Shown one piece after another: positions 1 through 5,772 of a stretch of 6,371 nt of DNA. The notes beneath the pieces are model-generated. The model saw nothing but the letters and a program-made list of their open reading frames with translations, had not been told where the DNA came from and made no database searches. The DNA comes from Acidobacterium sp. (GTDB lineage Bacteria > Acidobacteriota > Terriglobia > Terriglobales > Acidobacteriaceae), in the NCBI GenBank assembly GCA_003152595.1, contig PMAM01000310.1, positions 6,480 to 12,850 on the forward strand, in the 5' to 3' direction. Each line of letters begins with the position of its first letter. Position 1 is the stretch's first letter. A program made the position numbers and the translations under genes.

Positions 1-1073
1 GGAGTGACCGCTACGTCTTCGATTTTCTTGCCTGACGGGGATTCGTACTTGGCCACCGTCAGCAGCAGCGCCGATCCATCGGGCATGGTGAAGGTTTTCT
101 GCTGTCCGCCTTCGCCGAAGGTCCGGTCGCCGACCACGTCGCCGCGCTTGTCATCGAGGATGGCAGCCGCGACGATCTCGGCGGCACCCGCTGTGCCGTG
201 GTTGACGAGCACCGCCAGGGGAGCAGAGGTCACGAACTTCGAGGATTCTGCGCTGAAGGTCTGGGTGGGAACCGTTTGCCCCTGGAGGGACGCGATGGTT
301 CCGGACTGCAGGAAGGCATTGGCCAGGCGGATCCCCTGCTGGGGGTCGCCCTCAGCCACATCCCGCAGGTCGAGCAGCACTTTGCGGTTGCCGTCCTTCG
401 GCATTTCATGGAGGCGCGCGACGATCTCGTCGACGCGCTCTTTTGTCAGGACGATCGGTTTCAGGTAGAGAATGCTGGAGTTTTCGTACTGCTGTTGAAA
501 GAGGGCTGGCGGCGTCACGGCGGCGCGGGTCAACGCCACTTCGTCGGGTTCCGGTTTGAGATGGCGGACCAGTTCGAAGGTGACGGATGTGCCCGGCTTC
601 CCTTCGAGCAGCAGGCGAATCATGGCCACGGACATTTCGCGGGTGGAGTGGCCGCCGATGGATTCAATCAAATCGCCGTCCTCGATGTGCGCCTTGTCGG
701 CGGGGCTGCCGGGAATCACCGAGATCACGCTGCCGTATCCATAGCGCTTGGAGACATCCATGCCGACCTGTGCCACGCCTTCATGCTCGTGCTGGAGATA
801 ATTGGCGTAGTCGGCGGGGGTCAGGTAACTGGAGTCCGGATCGAGAGATTCCAGCATGCCGTGCAGGGCGCCGGTCGTCACGTTCTGGATGTTCGGATCG
901 GTGACGTAGTCGGTTTGAATCTTATGCAGGACTTCCTCGTAGACGCCCATCTGCCGGTAGGCACCATCGCTCTGGCTGGCGCTGACGCCCGCTGGGCCGA
1001 GGCCACCGAAGAGGACAACAAGGATGATGGCAGCAGAAACGCCGAGGAGGGTGTGGTTAAAGCTTCTGGACAT
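1..1073 (-). CDS. S41 (C-terminal processing peptidase) family protein with PDZ domain, predicted catalytically inactive; 3' end cut by window
   Basis: The minus-strand frame is open from ATG 1073 to the window edge: 357 codons, then two bases of what is probably the Pro of the usual GVTP motif. An N-terminal hydrophobic segment (about residues 9-28), followed by Val-Ser-Ala at 30-32, fits a signal peptide or membrane anchor, so the protein should act in the periplasm. The CtpA-type N-terminal helical region (about 37-95) leads into a PDZ domain (about 97-172, with VISVIPGSPADKA and EDGDLIESIGG) and then the S41 core (about 195 onwards). Aligned by hand to E. coli Prc, catalytic Ser430 falls on Gly296 (NHGTAGAAEI) and Lys455 on Glu321 (TFGEGGQQ). 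The LRxNPGG element also reads LRDVAEGD. The fold is thus kept while the Ser/Lys dyad is lost. The in-frame stop just upstream rules out an earlier start. No clear Shine-Dalgarno is visible. Family membership is secure. Inactivity is inferred, and the client or partner is unknown. Confidence 0.9.
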   Translation of the reverse strand, partial: MSRSFNHTLLGVSAAIILVVLFGGLGPAGVSASQSDGAYRQMGVYEEVLHKIQTDYVTDPNIQNVTTGALHGMLESLDPDSSYLTPADYANYLQHEHEGVAQVGMDVSKRYGYGSVISVIPGSPADKAHIEDGDLIESIGGHSTREMSVAMIRLLLEGKPGTSVTFELVRHLKPEPDEVALTRAAVTPPALFQQQYENSSILYLKPIVLTKERVDEIVARLHEMPKDGNRKVLLDLRDVAEGDPQQGIRLANAFLQSGTIASLQGQTVPTQTFSAESSKFVTSAPLAVLVNHGTAGAAEIVAAAILDDKRGDVVGDRTFGEGGQQKTFTMPDGSALLLTVAKYESPSGKKIEDVAVT

Positions 1074-1127
1074 AGGTTTCGAGGCGGGGGATATACCACC
1101 GGCTAACTAGATCATACCCCAGCCCGG

Positions 1128-1147
1128 GGCTCGGATCTGACCGAGTC
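1128..1147. other. Short intergenic hairpin, possible weak terminator or processing site
   Basis: A 7-bp inverted repeat (1128-1134 with 1141-1147, including one G-U type pair) encloses a 6-base loop in the 106-nt gap between the second permease and the S41 gene. No T-run follows on either strand, so it is not a canonical intrinsic terminator. It could modestly attenuate or stabilise minus-strand read-through. The rest of the gap shows nothing recognisable. Confidence 0.25.
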
Positions 1148-1179
1148 GGGGCAGCAGGTACCTGGCCCGGCAGCGGCTC

Positions 1180-2433
1180 TCACTCATAACGAAGGGCCTC
1201 GATGGGGTCGAGGGTAGCGGCTTTCCAGGCCGGATAGATGCCGAAGACCAGGCCGATCACCCCGGAGACGACGAAGCCGGTGATGACCCAGAAGGCCGAC
1301 AGGCTGGCGGGGAAAGAGATGCCGAAGCGGATGGCGAGGGTCAGCAGGGTTCCGAGAATGATTCCTATGAGGCCTCCCAGCGCGCACAGGGTCATGGCTT
1401 CAAACGTGAACTGGATCAGAACGTTTCTCTTCGTCGCTCCGATTGCCTTGCGCACACCGATCTCGCGGGTGCGTTCGGTAACCGACACCAGCATGATGTT
1501 CATGACGCCGACGCCGCCGACCAGAAGACCGACGCTGGAGACGGCAAACATGAAGATGACGAGACCGGCCGTGATCTGCTTCCAGAAGTCGAGGATAGAG
1601 TCGGGGCTGAAGATGGCGAAGTCGTCGTCCTTCTCGACGCGGACGCGACGGCGCTCACGCAGCATGGTGCGAACTTCTTCGGTGACGACGGACTTGTTCA
1701 CTGCGTCGTCGTATTTCACGGCGACCCAGGTGTCGAGAATCTCGGGGTGGATTTTCTTGAAGGTTGTCAGCGGAAAGGTAACTTTGTTGTCGTTGGGATT
1801 ATCGCCGCTGCCGAAGGCCTGCTTGTACTTGTCGAGGACACCGATGACCGTGAAAACATCGCCATTGACCTCGATGTCTTTGCCGATGGGATCCTCGCTG
1901 CCAAAGAGCTTCTCGGCGGTGTCATGTCCGATGTCCGTCACGTTGGCGGCCCGGAATTCCTCGTCATCGGTAAAGGGACGGCCTTCGGCGAACTGAACGT
2001 CATCGACGGTGGCGAAGGCAGGCTGTTGCCCTTCGAGGATGGTGTTCTGAATCTTCTTGTCCTTATATTTGACGGCCACATAGCCGACACCCAGTTGCCA
2101 ATTGGAATACTGCCGGCCACAACTGACGGCAACCACATGAGGCAGAGTATTGAGGGCGCGGCAATCGTCATTGGTGAAGTACCTGCGCGCCAGCATTTCC
2201 GCAGTGGGGCGAATCCCGATAGGGTTCCAGCGGTAGAGCCAGAGCACATTGGTGCCGAAGGACTTGGCCATGTCACTGACGCGGTTGTTGACGCCGTTGA
2301 TCAGCGAGGAAATGGTGATGACGGTGGCTACGCCGATGACAACGCCGAGGATGGTGAGGCCGGAGCGCAGCTTGTTGCTGCGCAGGGTATCCATCGCCAT
2401 CCGAACCGATTCACGGGAATCACTGAGTGCCAT
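1180..2433 (-). CDS. MacB/FtsX-family ABC transporter permease (second of tandem pair)
   Basis: This is a 417-residue inner-membrane permease of the MacB/LolC/FtsX type. TM1 lies at about residues 24-46, followed by a large extracytoplasmic MacB_PCD-like domain (about 47-285). Three C-terminal helices follow, at about 289-316, 340-370 and 378-402. The loop after TM2 carries SVTERTREIGVRKAIGA (about 317-333), the family's conserved cytoplasmic coupling segment. The chain ends in YPAWKAATLDPIEALRYE, the typical family tail. It has no ATP-binding domain, unlike full-length MacB (about 650 residues), so it must work with a separate ATPase. Its start lies 3 nt after the stop of the upstream paralogue, and a GGAG sits 9 nt before ATG inside that gene, so the two are almost certainly translated from one mRNA and probably form a heterodimer. 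Such permeases drive mechanotransmission for efflux, lipoprotein or envelope functions. The substrate cannot be read from sequence. Confidence 0.93.
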   Translation of the reverse strand: MALSDSRESVRMAMDTLRSNKLRSGLTILGVVIGVATVITISSLINGVNNRVSDMAKSFGTNVLWLYRWNPIGIRPTAEMLARRYFTNDDCRALNTLPHVVAVSCGRQYSNWQLGVGYVAVKYKDKKIQNTILEGQQPAFATVDDVQFAEGRPFTDDEEFRAANVTDIGHDTAEKLFGSEDPIGKDIEVNGDVFTVIGVLDKYKQAFGSGDNPNDNKVTFPLTTFKKIHPEILDTWVAVKYDDAVNKSVVTEEVRTMLRERRRVRVEKDDDFAIFSPDSILDFWKQITAGLVIFMFAVSSVGLLVGGVGVMNIMLVSVTERTREIGVRKAIGATKRNVLIQFTFEAMTLCALGGLIGIILGTLLTLAIRFGISFPASLSAFWVITGFVVSGVIGLVFGIYPAWKAATLDPIEALRYE

Positions 2434-2436
2434 GGT

Positions 2437-3663
2437 TTATAGCTCCGCGCGCAGGGCGACGATGGGATCCAGCTGAGCGGCTTTATGGGCCGGGTAAACG
2501 CCAAAGAAGATGCCGACGCTGGTGGCGACAAAGAGGCCGAGAACGACCGACCATAACGCAATCGCGGATGGGAAGCCCACCAGATGCGTGACGACTTCGG
2601 CCACCGTGACGCCCCCGATCACGCCGAACAATCCGCCCAGCAGAGACATGGCCGCCGATTCGATGAGGAACTGCAGCATGACGTCCTGCCGCTTGGCGCC
2701 GAGCGCTTTGCGAATGCCGATCTCGCGGGTGCGCTCGGTGACGGACACCAGCATGATGTTCATGATGACCACGCCGCCGACGACGAGCGAGATCGCAGCG
2801 ATGCCGACGATCACCGTGGCGAAGGTTTCGCTGATCTGCTTCCACAGGCTGATGAAGGTGTCGTTGGTCGAGATGGTGAAGGTGTCGTCGTCTCCGGGAC
2901 GGTCGTGACGGCGCGAACGCATGAGGGCGCGAACCTGATCGATGGCAGAGTCGAGCGCGCCGGGCGCCATCCCGGCTTTGGCCGAGATGGTGATGCTCTG
3001 GTGCTGACCGTGCGTGTGCAGATAGGTGCTCAGGGGCATGTCGACGAAATTGTCCTGACTCTGGCCGAACATGGACCCCTGGCGTTCGACGACGCCGATA
3101 ACGGTGTAGATTTCGCCATCGACGCGCAGTTCCTGCCCGATGGGGTCTCCCGGTGGCAGCACATTGTCCACGACGTCGGCGCCGACGACGATGTCATGGG
3201 TCCCGAGGCCATCATCCGTGGGAGTGAGCGGACGGCCGAGCACGATGTTCTGGTCGCTGATCTCCGCCATGTTGGAGGTCCAGCCGTTGATCGTGGTGTT
3301 GTCGCTGGACTGCTTTCCGCTGACGATTTTGCCGCTGGATCCCAGCTGCGCCGCCAGCACCAGACAGCGGCTGCAGGTCCGTTGCAGATAGAGAAAGTCG
3401 TCGTAGTCGATGTTCTTGCGCTTGTTGACCTTCAGGTATTCCTCGCCGGTGAAGATCACGGGAGGCAGACGGGTGAGGGTCAGCGTGTCCGACCCTTTGC
3501 GGGCGACCTTCTTGACCACGAACAGGTTCGCGCCGTTGACCAGGGTGATAACCGCGATGACCGAAGCCACACCGATGATCACCCCCAGGATGGTCAGGAT
3601 GGTGCGCATCTTGTTGGCCCAGAGCGACTGGAGCGCGACCTTGATAGCTTCGCCAAATTGCAT
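2437..3663 (-). CDS. MacB/FtsX-family ABC transporter permease (first of tandem pair)
   Basis: This 408-residue permease is paralogous to the one directly downstream. TM1 is at about residues 21-43, the periplasmic MacB_PCD-like domain at about 44-278, and TM2-TM4 at about 281-308, 330-358 and 366-390. The conserved coupling segment SVTERTREIGIRKALGA lies at 307-323, and the C-terminus (YPAHKAAQLDPIVALRAEL) is the family tail. No nucleotide-binding domain is fused, and none is encoded in the window. The periplasmic domain has a CxxC pair (Cys97, Cys100) where the paralogue has a single Cys at a similar place. The start is supported by GGAGGA 9 nt upstream, but that Shine-Dalgarno lies within a GC-rich hairpin. 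The gene is 105 nt downstream of the epimerase on the same strand, so co-transcription is possible but not certain. Family assignment is firm and the transported substrate is unknown. Confidence 0.93.
   Translation of the reverse strand: MQFGEAIKVALQSLWANKMRTILTILGVIIGVASVIAVITLVNGANLFVVKKVARKGSDTLTLTRLPPVIFTGEEYLKVNKRKNIDYDDFLYLQRTCSRCLVLAAQLGSSGKIVSGKQSSDNTTINGWTSNMAEISDQNIVLGRPLTPTDDGLGTHDIVVGADVVDNVLPPGDPIGQELRVDGEIYTVIGVVERQGSMFGQSQDNFVDMPLSTYLHTHGQHQSITISAKAGMAPGALDSAIDQVRALMRSRRHDRPGDDDTFTISTNDTFISLWKQISETFATVIVGIAAISLVVGGVVIMNIMLVSVTERTREIGIRKALGAKRQDVMLQFLIESAAMSLLGGLFGVIGGVTVAEVVTHLVGFPSAIALWSVVLGLFVATSVGIFFGVYPAHKAAQLDPIVALRAEL
2443..2446 (-). promoter_or_regulatory. Shine-Dalgarno of second permease (GGAG)
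   Basis: GGAG on the minus strand lies 9 nt before ATG 2433, inside the last codons of the upstream permease. It fixes the start of the second permease and supports translation of the pair from a common transcript. Confidence 0.6.
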
Positions 3664-3670
3664 AATTCGC

Positions 3671-3692
3671 GGTCCTCCCTCCCCGGGGGACC
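3671..3692 (-). promoter_or_regulatory. Shine-Dalgarno GGAGGA inside a GC-rich 5'-leader hairpin of the first permease
   Basis: In the minus-strand RNA, GGUCC (3692-3688) pairs with GGACC (3675-3671), and CCC (3687-3685) can pair with GGG (3679-3677). This gives 8 bp with one bulged A and a 5-base loop. The GGAGGA ribosome-binding sequence (3678-3673) sits in the 3' arm, 9 nt before ATG 3663, so folding would mask it. The inverted repeat is visible directly. A regulatory effect on translation is inferred. Confidence 0.45.
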
Positions 3693-3768
3693 GGGCGCGA
3701 GTAGGCTGCAGAGGGACTCTCGGCTTAGTTTACGCAGAAACCGGGCGAAACGTTCCTTTTTGTGACCT

Positions 3769-4734
3769 TTAGACTGTGGTGGAGGCGTACTGCTCGCGAT
3801 ACCAGGCCACGGTGCGGCGCAGACCCTCTTCGAAGCCGACCTTCGGCGCGTAACCGAAAGCCTCGCGGGCGGCTGAGATATCCGCCAGAGAATTCTGGAT
3901 GTCGCCGGCGCGCGAGGGACCATAGATGGGCGGCTCTTTAAAGTCGAGCAGCTCGGCCAGGATGCGGTAGGTCTCGTTGATGGTGTGCCGCTCGCCACAC
4001 GCAACGTTGAACACGCGGCCAGCGACCTTTTCCGCCGGCGCCTCGAGCGCCAGTAGGTTGGCAGAGACGGCGTTTTCGACGTAGGTGAAGTCGCGACCCT
4101 GCTCGCCGTCACCATTAATGGTGGGCCGCTCGCCGCGCATCATCTGCAGCGTCAGCTTTGCCATGACGCCGCTGTACGGGGAATCCGGCACCTGGCGCGG
4201 CCCGAAGATGTTGAAGTAGCGCAGGCAAACCGTCTCGATGCCGTAGACCTGCCAATAGCTCTTCATGTAGAACTCGCCGGCGAGTTTCTGCACCGGGTAA
4301 GGCGCGATGGGCATGGGAAACATCGTCTCGACGCGCGGAAAGCCGGGCTGGTTGCCATAGGCAGAGGAAGACGCTGCGTAGATGATCCGCCTGACGCCCG
4401 CGGCGCGAGCGCCTTCGAGCAGATTGAAGGTGCCGTCGAGGTTGGCGGTGTGGCTGGTGCGCGGATCCTTGACCGAACGCGGGACCGAGGGCAGCGCCCC
4501 CTGGTGGAAGATGGAGTCGACGCCTTCGCAGGCACGAGCCACGCCCTGGGCATCCCGCAAATCGCGCTCGACAAACTCGAAACGGCCCGCGAGATGGGCG
4601 AGGTTGTCGCGTTGGCCCGTCTCGAAGTTGTCGAGGCCGCGGACCTCTTCGCCGTGCTCGACCAGCGCCTGCGTAATCCAGGATCCGATAAAGCCCGCAC
4701 AGCCGGTTACGAGATAACGCGACATAATCTTCAT
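3769..4734 (-). CDS. NAD-dependent sugar-nucleotide epimerase (extended SDR; WbpP/GalE-like UDP-hexose 4-epimerase)
   Basis: This is a 321-residue cytosolic extended short-chain dehydrogenase/reductase. The Rossmann NAD-binding motif TGCAGFIG is at residues 10-17, and the acidic LDNFETGQ region at 34-41 would bind the NAD ribose. The catalytic site shows serines 122-124 (AASSSAYG) and Tyr146-x-x-x-Lys150 (YPVQK). RYFNIFGPRQ (172-181), NGDGEQGRDFTYVEN (207-221) and GDIQNSLADIS (278-288) match sugar-nucleotide epimerases, with a close look to WbpP. Expected chemistry is reversible C4 inversion of a UDP-sugar through a keto intermediate. Ser282 aligns with the small gate residue of WbpP (Ser306, against Tyr299 of E. 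coli GalE), which suggests N-acetylated or other bulky UDP-hexoses are accepted. The start could be Met1 (4734) or Met4 (4725), since neither has a clear Shine-Dalgarno. UDP-glucuronate epimerase or decarboxylase relatives cannot be fully excluded. It is divergent from the mannose genes, in line with a role in glycan precursors. Confidence 0.9.
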   Translation of the reverse strand: MKIMSRYLVTGCAGFIGSWITQALVEHGEEVRGLDNFETGQRDNLAHLAGRFEFVERDLRDAQGVARACEGVDSIFHQGALPSVPRSVKDPRTSHTANLDGTFNLLEGARAAGVRRIIYAASSSAYGNQPGFPRVETMFPMPIAPYPVQKLAGEFYMKSYWQVYGIETVCLRYFNIFGPRQVPDSPYSGVMAKLTLQMMRGERPTINGDGEQGRDFTYVENAVSANLLALEAPAEKVAGRVFNVACGERHTINETYRILAELLDFKEPPIYGPSRAGDIQNSLADISAAREAFGYAPKVGFEEGLRRTVAWYREQYASTTV

Positions 4735-4798
4735 CGTAGCGGATGCGCCAGGGGAGCAGGATCACAACCTTTAGGGGGCTGCGGCATACTAATGGGTC
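4735..4798. promoter_or_regulatory. Divergent intergenic region between epimerase and manA
   Basis: This 64-nt stretch separates two oppositely directed genes, so promoters or 5' leaders for both arms should lie in or near it. I find only poor matches to -10 elements (for example CATACT at 4785-4790, plus strand) and no convincing -35 box, operator or Shine-Dalgarno for either gene. Its role as a promoter region follows from gene orientation alone. Confidence 0.4.
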
Positions 4799-5743
4799 AT
4801 GGAAATGATGGCCCCCTTTCGTCTGGCTCCGTTCTTTCGCACGCGTCCGTGGGGCTTTCAGGACCTGGATCCCTGGTACGACTACAAGACCGACGGCGAA
4901 CCGATCGGAGAAGTGTGGCTCACGGGCGAGATGTGCGCGGCGGACACCGGGCCGCTCAGGGGCACAAGCCTGGCTGATATTACGAAGCGACATCGGGAAT
5001 TGCTGCTCGGCACGGCTGTGACGGGGACCGATTTTCCGCTGCTGATTAAGCTGCTGTTCCCGAAGGACAAGCTCAGCGTGCAGGTGCATCCGGACGATGC
5101 GCTGGCGCAGCACTACGGCGAGCCGCGCGGCAAGACCGAATGCTGGTACGCGCTCGATGCAAAGCCCGGAGCGTGTGTGGCGCTGGGCATCCGCCCTGGT
5201 GTCACGGTGGAGCAGGTGAAGGCCGCGGTGCATGACGCATCGCTGGAGTCGCTGCTGGAGATGGTTCCCGTCGAGAAGGGGGACATGCTCTTCGTCGATG
5301 CGGGCACAGTGCATGCGATGGGCCCGGGCGTGGTGATTCTGGAGACGCAGCAGACCAGCGACCTGACCTACCGCATGTACGACTACGGCAGCGCGCGCGA
5401 GCTACATCTGGAGAAGTCGTTCGCGGCGATGCGGCTGAAGACGCGTGCTGGCAAGGTGTCACCGCGCCCGGTCGACGGGCATTGCGTGCTCATCGACGAG
5501 CGCTACTTCCGCATCGAACGCTGGCCTTTGCGGACCGGCGCAGCGGTTGGGCTGACGGCGCGGAACCGCGTCGTGCAGATGCTCTTTGTGACGCAGGGAT
5601 CGGTTCAGATATCGGGCGAAGACTTTGAGCCGTTCACGGTGGGGCGCAACCAGCTCGGCGTGATTCCATCGGCAGCGCCGCGATGGACACTGGCGGGCGA
5701 GGAAAGCACCGAAGTGATTCGTATCCTGCCTGCCGCCGATTAA
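4799..5743 (+). CDS. manA: Class I (type I) mannose-6-phosphate isomerase
   Basis: This 314-residue cupin enzyme interconverts fructose-6-phosphate and mannose-6-phosphate in the cytosol and needs zinc. The metal-site residues of type I phosphomannose isomerases are visible: Gln95 and His97 in LSVQVHPDD, Glu114 in GKTECWY, and His172 in VDAGTVHAMG. The family segment LETQQTSDLTYRMYDYG follows at 181-197 and holds Arg192, a likely active-site arginine. The N-terminal PWG (17-19) and the GEVWLTGE stretch (37-44) are also typical. The length fits the short bacterial form, about 310-320 residues, rather than the 390-residue E. coli form. ATG 4799 is followed in frame by ATGs at 4805 and 4808, and no Shine-Dalgarno distinguishes them. 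The next gene, a mannose-1-phosphate guanylyltransferase 29 nt downstream, supports a GDP-mannose pathway pair. Confidence 0.94.
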   Translation: MEMMAPFRLAPFFRTRPWGFQDLDPWYDYKTDGEPIGEVWLTGEMCAADTGPLRGTSLADITKRHRELLLGTAVTGTDFPLLIKLLFPKDKLSVQVHPDDALAQHYGEPRGKTECWYALDAKPGACVALGIRPGVTVEQVKAAVHDASLESLLEMVPVEKGDMLFVDAGTVHAMGPGVVILETQQTSDLTYRMYDYGSARELHLEKSFAAMRLKTRAGKVSPRPVDGHCVLIDERYFRIERWPLRTGAAVGLTARNRVVQMLFVTQGSVQISGEDFEPFTVGRNQLGVIPSAAPRWTLAGEESTEVIRILPAAD

Positions 5744-5772
5744 TTTAGGATTGCGTTTTATATCCGGACTCC

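Noticed and set aside
1..1073. S41-like gene as a pseudogene
   Set aside because: The frame is uninterrupted over 357 codons with conserved domain motifs and exact catalytic-site spacing, which fits an inactive but maintained protein better than a decaying gene.
198..1106. Plus-strand open frame of about 300 codons opposite the S41-like gene
   Set aside because: It lies antisense to a gene with clear PDZ and S41 motifs, its product matches no family I know, and long antisense open frames are expected in GC-rich coding DNA.
1747..2442. Plus-strand open frame of 231 codons opposite the second permease
   Set aside because: It is antisense to a firmly identified permease and shows no domain or ribosome-binding site of its own.
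2584..3765. Plus-strand open frame of 393 codons opposite the first permease
   Set aside because: The product is rich in Asp, His, Arg and Gly, with no recognisable domain. The minus strand carries a convincing permease over the same bases.
3721..3768. Possible promoter (TAAACT-like -10 on the minus strand) or terminator in the 105-nt gap after the epimerase
   Set aside because: The -10 match is only partial, no -35 box is found at normal spacing, and the nearby T-run (plus strand, about 3757-3761) has no stem before it.
4115..5314. Minus-strand open frame of 399 codons spanning the epimerase and manA
   Set aside because: It overlaps two well-supported genes and the divergent intergenic region, and its Arg/His-rich translation looks like a frame shadow.
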